Source of the DNA: Streptomyces justiciae
GTDB lineage: Bacteria > Actinomycetota > Actinomycetes > Streptomycetales > Streptomycetaceae
Length of the DNA: 64,000 nucleotides
Assembly (NCBI RefSeq): GCF_015163075.1
Contig: NZ_JADDXU010000027.1
Location: 49,032 to 113,031 of the forward strand
Direction of reading: 5' to 3'
Within the stretch, counting starts at the first letter, position 1, and every line of letters starts with the position of its first letter. This document shows, piece after piece, positions 45,892 to 54,576 of this stretch. Made by a program: the position numbers and the translations under genes. Below the pieces are notes generated by a model, which searched no databases, was not told the origin of the DNA, and worked only from the letters and a program-made list of their open reading frames with translations.

Positions 45892-48887
45892 CCCACGGCC
45901 GCGACGCCGTCGCGCCACGTCGGCAGCAGCTCGTCGAGCAGCGCTTCGGTGCGCGGCGGCAGCCCGCGGGCGCCGCTGCGGGTGATGAGGTCCGCGGCGA
46001 GGGCCTGGAGGCGGGCGGTGTCGCCGGTGGAGTGGGTGGCGCGGAGCAGTTCGTGCCACAGGCGCTCGTCGCCGGGGGCGGAGTTGAGGGCCGCGTTGAG
46101 CGCCTCGATGGCCTTCTCCGCGCGGTCCTTGACCAGGTGGAACTCGGACAGTGCGAGGCCGATGTCCGCGACGAGCAGCGGGAGTTGGGCGTCGATGATC
46201 TCGTGGGTGAGCCAGCGGTAGCGGCCCTCGGGCCGGTCGGCGAGGAGCGGGCCGCGCACCAGCACGAGCGCGTCGGTGAGCAGCCGCCCGCGCACGACCC
46301 GGCTGTCGACACCGCGCCCCTGCGTGGCCTCGTGGTAGAGCGAGCGCAGCACGTCGAGGTCCGATACGACGGACTTGGCGAGCGTGAGTCGCCCGGTCGA
46401 GTCGGTCCGGAGCCGCGGGCTGCCGTCGGGGTCGGTGCCGAGCCAGGCGCGCAGCCGGTCGAGCAGGGCCTCGCGGACGTCGTCGGTGACACCGCGCGGC
46501 CACAGCGCCGAGGACAGCACGCGCGGGTGGACGCCCTCGCGGTGCAGGAGCAGCAGGGCGAGCGCCTCGTGGAGGAGGGCGCTCCGGTCGCCGTCCGGGG
46601 TGTCGAGGCCGATGATCTCGTACGGTCCCACGAGCCGCGCGTACACAGCCGGCCGCCCCTGCTCGCTGATGTCGACGAGGAACGGCGGCGCGGTGGCCGG
46701 TCCCTGCGGTTCGCGCTCGGGGTCGGACTCGACGAACAGCTCGACGACCGCGCGCTGCAACGGCACCGGCAGCAGCTGGGCGTCGAGTTCGAGGCCGAGC
46801 AGCGGGGCGAGCAGCTTGCCCTCGCCGGTGACCTCCATCTCCCAGGCGGCGCCGGGCAGATCGCCGCTCTCGGTGCCGACGAGGTAGCCGATGCCGAGCC
46901 GGCTGGCGTCGGCGGCGAGTTCGGCGAGCTTCATCGCGTCGTCGGCGGAGGGCTCGGCGGCGAGGAGGACGAGGTGCGGGGCCCAACGGGTGTGCTGGGC
47001 GGGCCCGGTGCGCCCGGTGAGCACGGAGTCATGGCCCGCGGCGCCCAACGCCCCCCGTCGCTGCCGGGTCTCGGCGTCCATCGTCTCGATGAGGTCGTCG
47101 ATGGTGTCGAGGTGGCGGAGTCGGTTGGGGGCGAGCGGCGTGAGGTCCTCGCCGAAGCCGACGAGGGTGATGGTCATGCGGTCCGACCAGCCGTTGGTGG
47201 CGAGTTCGGCGGCGACGGAGGCGAAGACGGCGGCGCGGTCGGCCTCGCTGCCGGAGAGGGAGACGAGGCCGGGCACGGACTCCAGGTTGAGGAGGAGGCG
47301 CGAGTCGTCCATGGTGCCGAGGCTGACCAGGCCCGGGTACGGGGCGGCGGCGTCGACGTCCTCGTACCGCTCGGCGTCGGTGCGCGCGAGCATCCAGAAC
47401 GTCTGGTCCTGCCCGAGCTGCCACGGAGCGGGCGGGTTGCCGGAGGGCTGAGCGAGCTGGAGGTGGAGGTCGCCGTTGCCGCCGAGCCAGGCCGCGTACG
47501 CGGTCGGCAGCGGACGGGACTCGGCACCGAGGGACGCGGCGAGTCCGCGCAGGGAGCGGTCGAGCAGTCGTACGCCTTCGGGGTCGGCGCCCACGAGCAG
47601 GGCGTCCTGCGCGTCGGCGGCGTCGCCGGTCGGCGTGGGCGGCTCCATACCGCGCCGCCCGCCGACGGCACCGAACGCCGACTGCCACAGCGCCTGGCGG
47701 CGACGCCGGCCGAGGGCGCCGAGGAGGCCGGCGGCGAGGAGGGGGGCGCCGATGAGGGCTTGGGGCAGACCGAAGGAGGATTCTTCTGTGGCAGCCGTGG
47801 CGTGTTGCTGGTGCTGCTGGTGTTGCTGTCCGCTGGGCTGCTGGTCGGGGGCGGGGCGCTGTTCGGGGAGGGAGACCTGGGAGGCGCCGCCGCTGCCCTG
47901 CTGGTGGCCGCCGCCTTGGGCGTGGTCGCCTTGAGCGTGGTCGCCGGTCTGGCCGTAGTCGTGGATCTGCTGCTGGGCGGCGGAGCCACCGGCCGCCTGG
48001 GGCATCTCGACGAGGTCGCCGCCGCGCGCGTCACCCGGCATCTCCATGATCCAGCCGGGGCGGATGAGGCTGGCCTCGGACAGCTTGGAGCCGTCGGGCT
48101 GCACGCGGTCCTTGTTGAGCTCGAAGATCTCCTTGTACCGGCGGCCGTCGCCGAGGTGGCGCTCGGCGATCTCCCAGAGGGAGTCGTGGTGCCGGCCCTC
48201 GGGAGGCTGGATCCGGTAGTACTTCGTGTCGTCGGACTTGGCGGTGCTGCCGCCTTGCGCGTCCGCGTGGGAGGCGGCCTGGGAGGCCTGCTCGGCGAGG
48301 GCGGCGGCGGTACTGGCCGCCTGCTCCTGCTGCTGGGCGAAGAGGCCGGGGGTCTGCTGGGCGGCGGCGACGGTACCGCGCTGGTTCCCGTCGAGACTGT
48401 GCTGCCCGATCTGCGACAGCCCCGGCGTGAGGCTGGCGGCCGTGGCGCCGACGAGGAGGAGGGCGGCGACGAGCTGCCGGGCGAGGATCTGACTGGGGCC
48501 GGCGCCCGGGACGCGGCCCGGGACCCCGACCCCCGACACGGCGGCCTTTATCTCCACGAGCACGCAGGCGGTGAACTGCGCCCAGGCGAGCCAGACAATG
48601 ACGGTGAGGATGTGGAGGAAGGTGCCGGTGGTGATCGGCTGTTGCAGCCACTCCATCGGCTTGAACTCGTGCGGCAACGGCCATCCGACCGCCATGGCGA
48701 GCGCCCCGGGCACCCCGACCACCAGCACGGCCAGCGCGACGAACGCGAAGAACGCCTTCACGAAGTCCCCGAACGAACGCCGTCGGATCCGCACGGGCTG
48801 CGGGGTCCGGTTGCGGGGCGCCGGGGTCGCGGGCGCGGTCGTGTTTCCCGTCGAGCTTGACGAGCTTGAACTGCGGCGTCGTGCCAT
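45888..48887 (-). CDS. Large membrane protein with LysM and BTAD-like regulatory domains
   Basis: This 999-residue protein has residues 1-40 that are Ser/Thr/Arg-rich, with membrane helices near 43-68, 88-112 and 132-156. A LysM-type segment (about 225-285) contains YYRIQPPEGRHHDSLWEIAE and RYKEIFELNKDR. A Gln/His/Gly-rich stretch leads to another hydrophobic segment (about 375-395). The C-terminal half ends with a winged helix (about 745-815) followed by a BTAD helical domain with the repeated ALNAALNSAPGDERLWHELL pattern, as in SARP regulators. This mix of wall binding, membrane and DNA-binding-like modules is found in Streptomyces next to Tad pilus genes. It is coupled to a prepilin peptidase gene and may sense or organise pilus assembly; that is inference. 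Confidence 0.82.
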   Translation of the reverse strand: MARRRSSSSSSSTGNTTAPATPAPRNRTPQPVRIRRRSFGDFVKAFFAFVALAVLVVGVPGALAMAVGWPLPHEFKPMEWLQQPITTGTFLHILTVIVWLAWAQFTACVLVEIKAAVSGVGVPGRVPGAGPSQILARQLVAALLLVGATAASLTPGLSQIGQHSLDGNQRGTVAAAQQTPGLFAQQQEQAASTAAALAEQASQAASHADAQGGSTAKSDDTKYYRIQPPEGRHHDSLWEIAERHLGDGRRYKEIFELNKDRVQPDGSKLSEASLIRPGWIMEMPGDARGGDLVEMPQAAGGSAAQQQIHDYGQTGDHAQGDHAQGGGHQQGSGGASQVSLPEQRPAPDQQPSGQQHQQHQQHATAATEESSFGLPQALIGAPLLAAGLLGALGRRRRQALWQSAFGAVGGRRGMEPPTPTGDAADAQDALLVGADPEGVRLLDRSLRGLAASLGAESRPLPTAYAAWLGGNGDLHLQLAQPSGNPPAPWQLGQDQTFWMLARTDAERYEDVDAAAPYPGLVSLGTMDDSRLLLNLESVPGLVSLSGSEADRAAVFASVAAELATNGWSDRMTITLVGFGEDLTPLAPNRLRHLDTIDDLIETMDAETRQRRGALGAAGHDSVLTGRTGPAQHTRWAPHLVLLAAEPSADDAMKLAELAADASRLGIGYLVGTESGDLPGAAWEMEVTGEGKLLAPLLGLELDAQLLPVPLQRAVVELFVESDPEREPQGPATAPPFLVDISEQGRPAVYARLVGPYEIIGLDTPDGDRSALLHEALALLLLHREGVHPRVLSSALWPRGVTDDVREALLDRLRAWLGTDPDGSPRLRTDSTGRLTLAKSVVSDLDVLRSLYHEATQGRGVDSRVVRGRLLTDALVLVRGPLLADRPEGRYRWLTHEIIDAQLPLLVADIGLALSEFHLVKDRAEKAIEALNAALNSAPGDERLWHELLRATHSTGDTARLQALAADLITRSGARGLPPRTEALLDELLPTWRDGVAAVG

Positions 48888-49214
48888 GGCGGGCGTCCTG
48901 GGTCGTGTGAGGAGGGGGTGGATGCAAGGGAGTACGAGAGTGCACTGAGCCTACAGAGATCTTAAGTACGCCGTCGAAGCCCGGGCAGACCTGTGGATAA
49001 CCTCCCTGCCCCCGCCCCGACTCACTTCCTCACGACCTGCCGGAGAGGCCGGAGTTGCCCCGTTTCAGACCGGGGGGTATGCGCACCGTTCGCAATCGCC
49101 ACGCGACACCCTCACGTTCCCCACACAATCCCCAATGACCCGTCATGGGCGCATTACCCGCCCCTGATAGCGTCGTTCCCCGTTGCAATCGCCAATCCTC
49201 GGGGGAGATCCATC
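48888..49214. other. Divergent control region between the LysM/BTAD gene and a lipoprotein gene
   Basis: This 327-bp stretch has no gene I can support. The decamer GCAATCGCCA occurs twice (49092-49101 and 49185-49194), and TAGCGT about 45 bp before the lipoprotein start is a possible -10. AGATCTTAAGTAC near 48960 is a short AT-rich spot by the LysM side. Confidence 0.5.
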
Positions 49215-49865
49215 GTGGCCCGCCGCACCCTGCCCGTCACCGCCGCCACGTTCGCTTTGTCGGCAACGCTTCTGCTCTCCGCGTGCGGCGGGGGCGACGA
49301 CACGTCGTCGGACGACATCCAGGGGGCGGACACGGGGTCGAGCAGCCCGTCGGCTTCGGCTTCCGCGTCGGCATCGCCTGGCGTCGAGCGCCCGAAGATC
49401 ACCATCCCCAGCAGCTTCCAGCTCACCTTCGAAAACTGGTCGAGCGGCGACCCCGTCGAGCAGGCGGTACTCGACGACGCCAAGGAAGAGGTCCGGGCCG
49501 GATACGCGGCGATCATCGCGAACGACCCTGACAGCGAGGCCGTCGCCTTCTACGACACGCAGGGCGTCGTCGGGCAGACCAAGGAGTGGATCAAGTCCTA
49601 CACGGACAAGCACCTCACCGTCATCGGCAAGCTGCCCGCCTTCGCACCCAAGGTCGGTGTGGCCAAGACCGGCAGAGGCGCATCGCTCAGTTACTGCACG
49701 GACGAGAGCGCCGCGCAGACCAGGAACCTCAAGACCGGCAAGGTCGAGGGGAATCCGGCGGGCACGAACCCCTACGTCTTCTACACGGTCTCCCTGGCGA
49801 AGAACGCCCAGGGCGTCTGGCAGAACGCGTCTGTGCACTCCGAGCGAGGCGGGTGCTCCAAGTGA
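49215..49865 (+). CDS. Secreted lipoprotein of unknown function
   Basis: This 216-residue protein has a lipoprotein signal with lipobox LLSAC (Cys24), then a Ser/Ala/Asp linker and a domain from about 55 that looks like the small cystatin/NTF2-like fold found in many Streptomyces lipoproteins (EQAVLDDAKEEVRAGYAAI, then two later cysteines). No function can be assigned. GTG start at 49215 with GGGGGAGA upstream. Its stop overlaps the start of the next gene (GTGA), so the two are made together. Confidence 0.82.
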   Translation: MARRTLPVTAATFALSATLLLSACGGGDDTSSDDIQGADTGSSSPSASASASASPGVERPKITIPSSFQLTFENWSSGDPVEQAVLDDAKEEVRAGYAAIIANDPDSEAVAFYDTQGVVGQTKEWIKSYTDKHLTVIGKLPAFAPKVGVAKTGRGASLSYCTDESAAQTRNLKTGKVEGNPAGTNPYVFYTVSLAKNAQGVWQNASVHSERGGCSK

Positions 49866-50917
49866 GCCTGCGACACCGGCTGGCACCCCTGATCGCCGGA
49901 TCGCTCTCCGTGGCCCTGCTGGGCTCGACGTCCGCAGAAGCGATCGGAGAAGCGGGCACCGACACGCGAGGCCAGGCCGACGGCACCGAACTGGCTGCCT
50001 CCGCCTCGTACTCCAGGATCAAGGTCACCCAGAAGAGCGGTCCGACGGGTGGAAAGCAGGGCACCCTGTCGTCCACCGATGTGAACTGGGAGCTCCCGCC
50101 CTGCTGGTACGAGCCCCTCTTCACACCGGAGCAGTTGAAGAACTTCGCGGAGACCGACGGCAGTGGCCAGGTCAGCATCCGACAGGGGTGGATCGGATCG
50201 AGCCTGTGGACCGACCATTTCAAGGACGAGAAAGACGCTGTCAACTACTTCGGCGCCCCGGCGAACGTGAAGGGTTACAAGAACTACAACATCGGCAAGA
50301 AGGGGTACTTCTGGCACGGAGTCGCCCCGGACGTCGCCGACATCGACGACACGTCACTCTGCAATCGCCTCATGTTCTGGCAGAACGCCGGTGAGATCCC
50401 CGACGATCCGAACGCTCCCACGCCGGAGACCCTCGCCGACTACGCCTACAACAAGGTGAAGGTCCCGGAGACGAAGATCGAGCTGAAGCCGGCCACCAGG
50501 TCCACGGTGAACCTGCCGACGTGGGTCTGGCTGGACAAGGGCACTTTCCAGGAGGTCAAGGTCCGCGCCGAGCTCCCGGACACGGGTCTGTGGGCGGAGA
50601 CGACGGCCAAGCCTGTCGCGCTGCATCTGAACCCCGGCACGGAGGACGCGCAGACGTTTCCCGCGTCCGGCGACTGCGAGATCAACGCGGACGGCTCGAT
50701 CGGCACCCCGTATTCCACGGGCGACGCCAACAAGACTCCGCCCTGCGGCATCCGCTACCTGAAGGCCACGAGCGGCACGCCGTACCACCTCTCCGCGTCC
50801 GTGACCTGGCAAATCACGTGGGAGGGCTCAGGCGGCACCGGCGGCGACCTCCCGGACGGCACCTTCGAGACGACGCAGGACATGAACGTCCAGGAGATCC
50901 AGGCGATCAACCGCTGA
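49862..50917 (+). CDS. Secreted protein of unknown function, partner of the upstream lipoprotein
   Basis: This 351-residue protein has a Sec signal peptide (about 1-27). The mature part is rich in Trp, Asp and Thr, with cysteines in PPCWYEP, SLCNRLM, SGDCEIN and PPCGIRY that could form two disulfides. It appears to be a beta-rich extracellular protein; LPTWVWLDKGTFQEVKVRAE looks like an Ig-type strand pair. I do not recognise a family of known function. The GTG start overlaps the lipoprotein stop by 4 bp; a longer open frame begins upstream but is that gene's shadow. Confidence 0.82.
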   Translation: MSLRHRLAPLIAGSLSVALLGSTSAEAIGEAGTDTRGQADGTELAASASYSRIKVTQKSGPTGGKQGTLSSTDVNWELPPCWYEPLFTPEQLKNFAETDGSGQVSIRQGWIGSSLWTDHFKDEKDAVNYFGAPANVKGYKNYNIGKKGYFWHGVAPDVADIDDTSLCNRLMFWQNAGEIPDDPNAPTPETLADYAYNKVKVPETKIELKPATRSTVNLPTWVWLDKGTFQEVKVRAELPDTGLWAETTAKPVALHLNPGTEDAQTFPASGDCEINADGSIGTPYSTGDANKTPPCGIRYLKATSGTPYHLSASVTWQITWEGSGGTGGDLPDGTFETTQDMNVQEIQAINR

Positions 50918-50945
50918 CGCACGGCCGAATCACGACCGCCACCCG

Positions 50946-51663
50946 TCAGGCCGGGTCGTCCGCGGCGTCGACGAACAGATCCTGTGCGTCGGTTGCGTGG
51001 ACGGCCCGCTGGGCCCACGCCTCGAGCTGATCCGGATCGGTGCACGCTTCAACCCGTGCACGAGCAGCGTCCGGGACGGAGAACCCCCGCCATTCGAGGA
51101 TCCGCAGCACCATCTCCGCCTTGGCCTGGGCCCGGCCTTCGTCGCGGCCTTCTTCACGACCTTCCTCGCGACCCTCTTCGCGCACCTTCTCGGCAACCTC
51201 GTGCCGGAAGAAGTAGTGGACCGCCATCATCAGCTCCTTCCACGTCTGCCGGGCCTCGACATCGACCAGACAGGATTCGACGAACTGCGCGAGCACGCCC
51301 GCGCTCTCGGTGTCGGTGGTCGCCAAGGCTGGCGCCAGCGGTTTCAGTACGGCAGCGGCACTTGGTCCCCGACCATGTGTCATCGCCGAGAAGGCCGCGA
51401 GGAACAAGTCCCGCTGGGCCTCTGCCTCGTCGGCGATGAGGGGCACGTTCTCAGGCCCGAGCACGAGCGGCCGTACCGCCGGCGAATGCCAGCCCGGCAG
51501 CCCCAGCAGAATCGGCTGCCTCGCCCAGCGGGCCGTGGCCCTGTCCTGGGTCAGGACGATCAGCACCGGCTCCCACTCATACTTCGCGTACAGATAGGAG
51601 GGTGAAGCCTGCCGGGTCCTTCTGACAGATCCGGTGCAGCCCTTCGTGCGGCGATCTGACCAT
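50946..51663 (-). pseudogene. Rpn/PD-(D/E)XK transposase-like gene with internal deletion and frameshift
   Basis: AAAGGAGG and an ATG at 51663 open a protein beginning MVRSPHEGLHRICQKDP, typical of a family of about 290 residues in Streptomyces. After 28 codons it meets a stop. In another frame the family continues abruptly as SYLYAKYEWEPV and runs on for about 200 residues (QDRATARWARQPI, FFRHEVAEKVREEG, the EEGREEGREEGRDEG tail). About 70 codons that would hold the nuclease core are missing, and the halves are out of frame. The largest remaining frame starts at GTG 51566. It is most likely dead; a short C-terminal fragment could still be made. Confidence 0.8.
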
Positions 51664-51694
51664 CGATCCTCCTTTCGTACGACGTGATCAACGC

Positions 51695-52108
51695 CTACGC
51701 CGCGGCAAGGTCACACCACACGTACTTGCCCCGATGCCCGTTGCGCGCGAGCGGCTGCCAGCCCCAGAGGTCGGCGGAGGCCCGGACGAGGGCGAGCCCC
51801 CGCCCCTCCTCGGCGCCGAGGAGTTCGGCCAACTCACCCGGCGGCTCCGGCGGTTCAGGGTCCGCGTCCCACGCCCCGATCCGCAGCACCCCGTCCGCGC
51901 AACGCACCCTCAGCGCCGCGGGGCCCTTCGTATGGCGTACAGCGTTCGAGACCAACTCCGTCGCCAGCAGTTCGGCGGTGTCGACGAGGCGAATGAGGCC
52001 GTGCATCGTCAGGATCAGGCGGAGAGTGCGGCGGCAGATGGGGACGGCGCGGGGGTCGTTGGGGATGTGAAGACAGTACTCCCAGGGGGCGTCGTCGGTT
52101 TGGGGCAT
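51695..52108 (-). CDS. HATPase_c-type anti-sigma/serine kinase-like ATP-binding protein
   Basis: This 137-residue protein is a stand-alone GHKL ATPase domain like SpoIIAB/RsbW: ELLATELVSNAVRHTKGPAAL is the N-box (with the Mg-binding Asn), GAWDAD the G1-box Asp and EEGRGLALVRASADLWGW the G2 loop. Streptomyces has many such proteins next to WhiJ-like genes. The ATG at 52108 is chosen for length and similarity; the open frame begins 22 codons earlier. It is divergent from the XRE-DUF5753 gene, together with which it forms the usual three-gene module. Confidence 0.88.
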   Translation of the reverse strand: MPQTDDAPWEYCLHIPNDPRAVPICRRTLRLILTMHGLIRLVDTAELLATELVSNAVRHTKGPAALRVRCADGVLRIGAWDADPEPPEPPGELAELLGAEEGRGLALVRASADLWGWQPLARNGHRGKYVWCDLAAA

Positions 52109-52334
52109 GGCTGAACTCCGTTCGAAGGGAGGGGAGTTGGCGGGCCGGTCCGGTGGCAGTGCCGCAGCCGTCATGGCAGGACGGAGTGGTGCGCTTCCGG
52201 GACTCCCGGGTTCCGCAGCGTGTGCGTTGCGTCACTGACGGTAGGTCCTCATTTTGGGACCACGCAAGTCATTGCCGTAATCTGCCCTCCGAACGAGTGG
52301 CTGCCAGAGGGCAGTTGAGGCAGGGAGGAAGCAC

Positions 52335-53186
52335 ATGCCGCGCAGGCAGCAGCCCACCGCACGACAGGAACGCCTCGGCGCCGAGCTGCGGAAACTGCGC
52401 GAAGCCGCCGGACTCAAGGGGCGCGAGGCCGCCGCGCTGCTGGGGACCGATTCAGGGCAGATCAGCCAGATCGAGGCCGGCACCGCGGGCGTCAGCGAGG
52501 AGCGCGTACGGCGGCTCGCCGCGCACTACTCCTGCACCGACGGGGAGTTGATCGACGCCCTGGTGGCGATGGCAACGGATCGGACGCGCGGCTGGTGGGA
52601 GGAGTACCGCGATCATCTGCCGACCCCGTTCCTGGACCTGCCGGAGCTGGAGCACCACGCCAGCTACCGGTGGGACGTGGACTTCCTGCACGTACCCGGC
52701 CTGCTCCAGACACCCGACTACGCTCGCGCCCTCTTCGCCTTCGTCAACCCGGAGTTCCCGGCCAGTGATGTGGACCGCTGGGTGGAGCACCGGATGAAGC
52801 GCAGGACGATCATCGAGCGGCCTGATCCGGTCCCGTACGCGACGGTGATCCACGAAGCTGCTCTACGCATCAGGGTCGGCGACCGAACCGCGACACGGGC
52901 ACAACTCACCCGCATCCTGGAACAGTCCGAGGTCGAGCACATCACCGTGCGGGTCATCCCCTTCGACCTGGACGGCTTCGGCGGCGCCGGAAGCGCCATG
53001 GTCTACGCGGGCGGCCTCGTACCCCAACTGGACACCTTGGTGCGTGACAGCCCCAACGGTCCGGTCTTCGTCAACGCCGAGGCCCAACTCAGCCGCTATC
53101 GAACGCTCTTCCATAAGGTGGAGGCGCTGTCACTCGAACCTGTGCGCTCGCGTGACTTCATCCACCGCCTGACGAAGGAGCTGTGA
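52335..53186 (+). CDS. WhiJ-like XRE-family regulator with DUF5753 domain
   Basis: The protein has 283 residues. Residues 12-68 form an XRE helix-turn-helix (AALLGTDSGQISQIEAGTAGV), residues 95-275 the DUF5753 domain (FLHVPGLLQTPDYARALF, QLTRILEQSEVEHITVRVIPF, DFIHRLTKEL). Such regulators, of which WhiJ and BldB-associated proteins are the known examples, control development in Streptomyces and usually act with a DUF397 protein and an HATPase. From memory the order relative to mqnC fits the location of S. coelicolor whiJ, but there are dozens of paralogues and identity cannot be proved here. AGGGAGGAA lies before the ATG. Confidence 0.9.
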   Translation: MPRRQQPTARQERLGAELRKLREAAGLKGREAAALLGTDSGQISQIEAGTAGVSEERVRRLAAHYSCTDGELIDALVAMATDRTRGWWEEYRDHLPTPFLDLPELEHHASYRWDVDFLHVPGLLQTPDYARALFAFVNPEFPASDVDRWVEHRMKRRTIIERPDPVPYATVIHEAALRIRVGDRTATRAQLTRILEQSEVEHITVRVIPFDLDGFGGAGSAMVYAGGLVPQLDTLVRDSPNGPVFVNAEAQLSRYRTLFHKVEALSLEPVRSRDFIHRLTKEL

Positions 53187-53190
53187 GAGC

Positions 53191-53403
53191 GTGCTCACCC
53201 CCGATACGTGGACGAAGGCGTCTTACTCCGGCGGCGGCCAAGGCGACGCCTGCGTGGAAGTCACTGACCGCCACACCCACATAGCCATCCGTGACTCCAA
53301 GGACCCTACTCAGGGCACCCTCTCCTTCCTTCCCGCCACCTTCACGACCTTCATCGATGCCGTGAACGACGGATCAAAGGTCGGTCTTCGCTCCCGGCCA
53401 TGA
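53191..53403 (+). CDS. DUF397 small protein, partner of the WhiJ-like regulator
   Basis: This 70-residue protein is a typical DUF397 domain: WTKASYSGGGQGDACVEV at the N-terminus, AIRDSKDPTQGTLSF in the middle and FTTFIDAV near the end. It begins at GTG 53191, 4 bp after the regulator stop. In studied systems the DUF397 protein antagonises the cognate XRE-DUF5753 repressor. Its last 30 bp overlap the end of the convergent phosphatase gene. Confidence 0.92.
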   Translation: MLTPDTWTKASYSGGGQGDACVEVTDRHTHIAIRDSKDPTQGTLSFLPATFTTFIDAVNDGSKVGLRSRP

Positions 53404-53997
53404 CAGGCAGCGCCACCCGGAGCCGTCCCCCTCGATGAGAAAGGGCTGTGCGTGGGGCAGCGGCGTACCCCAGACCGCGGCCCCGAGCGAGCAGAGTCGG
53501 CCCAGGGCGACGGTGAGGCCGGCCACGTGGCCGACGACGGCGACGGTCTCGCCCGAGTGCTGCGCGGCGATGCGCCGGAAGGCCGCGGTCACTCGGCCCA
53601 CGACGTCGAACCCGCTTTCACCGTCGGCGACTTGTCGCTCCAGGCAGCCGTCGACAACCCAGGCGCGAAGCACGTCAGCCGTCTGCCGCCGGACGCCCGG
53701 ATCACTGCTCCCCTCGTGCCTGCCGATACCCATCTCCACGAGTTCAGGCATGGCCCGGAACGGAACACGGAATGCGGTGGCCAGCGCCTGCCCGGTCTGG
53801 CGTGCGCGCAGGGCGGTGCTGGAGTAGACCTGGCTGATCGGCTCCCCGGCGAGGGCCCGTGCCGCGACGGCAGCCTGCTGCCGCCCGAGCTCGGTCAACG
53901 ACGCACTCGGCACGGCCCCGGCGACTCCGCCAGTGACATTCTCCGACTCACCGTGCCGCAGACACCACACCCGGACCCCGTCCTCGAAGAACGTCAC
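53374..53997 (-). CDS. Histidine phosphatase family protein
   Basis: This 207-residue phosphoglycerate-mutase-like fold has RHGES with the phosphate-accepting His15, the SSTALRARQTGQAL helix and the second histidine in VVGHVAGLTVAL. Substrates of this family range from sugar phosphates to phosphoproteins. GTG start at 53997. It follows the candidate immunity gene by 33 bp on the same strand and could be read from the same transcript, but its relation to the toxin is probably accidental. Confidence 0.88.
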   Translation of the reverse strand: MTFFEDGVRVWCLRHGESENVTGGVAGAVPSASLTELGRQQAAVAARALAGEPISQVYSSTALRARQTGQALATAFRVPFRAMPELVEMGIGRHEGSSDPGVRRQTADVLRAWVVDGCLERQVADGESGFDVVGRVTAAFRRIAAQHSGETVAVVGHVAGLTVALGRLCSLGAAVWGTPLPHAQPFLIEGDGSGWRCLSWPGAKTDL

Positions 53998-54030
53998 CGA
54001 GCCCTCCTCGTCGTCCTCTGAAGTGCCTCG

Positions 54031-54570
54031 TCAGGTGATGCCGCCGCCGTGCGGCGCAGGTTCGGTGGCGATGACATGCTGCAGCTGCCAGCGGGCCTCC
54101 TCCCAGCGGGCGCTGCGCGCGACGAGCCGCTCGTCGGCGCCGCCAGAGGTCCGTTTCGCATACCAGCGGCCGGCCTCGGCCTGAAGTTCACGCGCGACGT
54201 CCCGGCAGGTGATCAGCGAACTCCGCATCACGTGATCGCGCACGTCCTCCATCATCCGCTGACAGCCGACCCGAACGGCCTGCACCGCCAGTCCTGCTCC
54301 CCGAGCAAGCAGATGCCGGTCGCCCTCCCACCGCTCGGCGGTCACGCTGAGCTGCTCATGCGCCGTGAGCAGCCGAGGAGTCGCCTCACCGAGCTCGATC
54401 GCCTCATCTGCGGCCGCGAGGTACTCCAGGCACGCGGCCATCACGTCGTCCTCGATCTCCGCCCGCTGGACGTCAAGCATGTGATGCGCGAAGTCCAGAG
54501 CCAGATGCGCAGCGCGTTTCTCCTCGACCTGGTCGAGGAGATCGTCGATCAGTTTGGGAAGAACGATCAC
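54031..54570 (-). CDS. Candidate immunity protein for the Rhs toxin
   Basis: This 179-residue protein is highly charged and, by composition and heptad-like pattern (DDLLDQVEEKRAAHLALDFAHH, quoted as LLDQVEEKRAAHLALD), all-helical with no signal peptide or membrane helix. I do not recognise the family. It starts at GTG 54570, only 6 bp after the stop of the Rhs toxin gene, the standard place for a cognate immunity gene, so inhibition of the toxin tip in the cytoplasm is the likely role by context. Alternatively it is an unrelated hypothetical. Confidence 0.6.
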   Translation of the reverse strand: MIVLPKLIDDLLDQVEEKRAAHLALDFAHHMLDVQRAEIEDDVMAACLEYLAAADEAIELGEATPRLLTAHEQLSVTAERWEGDRHLLARGAGLAVQAVRVGCQRMMEDVRDHVMRSSLITCRDVARELQAEAGRWYAKRTSGGADERLVARSARWEEARWQLQHVIATEPAPHGGGIT

Positions 54571-54576
54571 GTCTTT

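Noticed and set aside
45804..48860. Plus-strand frame of 1018 codons opposite the LysM/BTAD gene
   Set aside because: Antisense shadow with low-complexity Gly/Arg/Glu composition; the minus-strand protein has membrane, LysM and BTAD features.
50946..51566. Intact 206-residue protein starting at GTG 51566
   Set aside because: It lacks the N-terminal half of its family, while a matching N-terminus with ribosome site sits out of frame just upstream, so a pseudogene explains it better.
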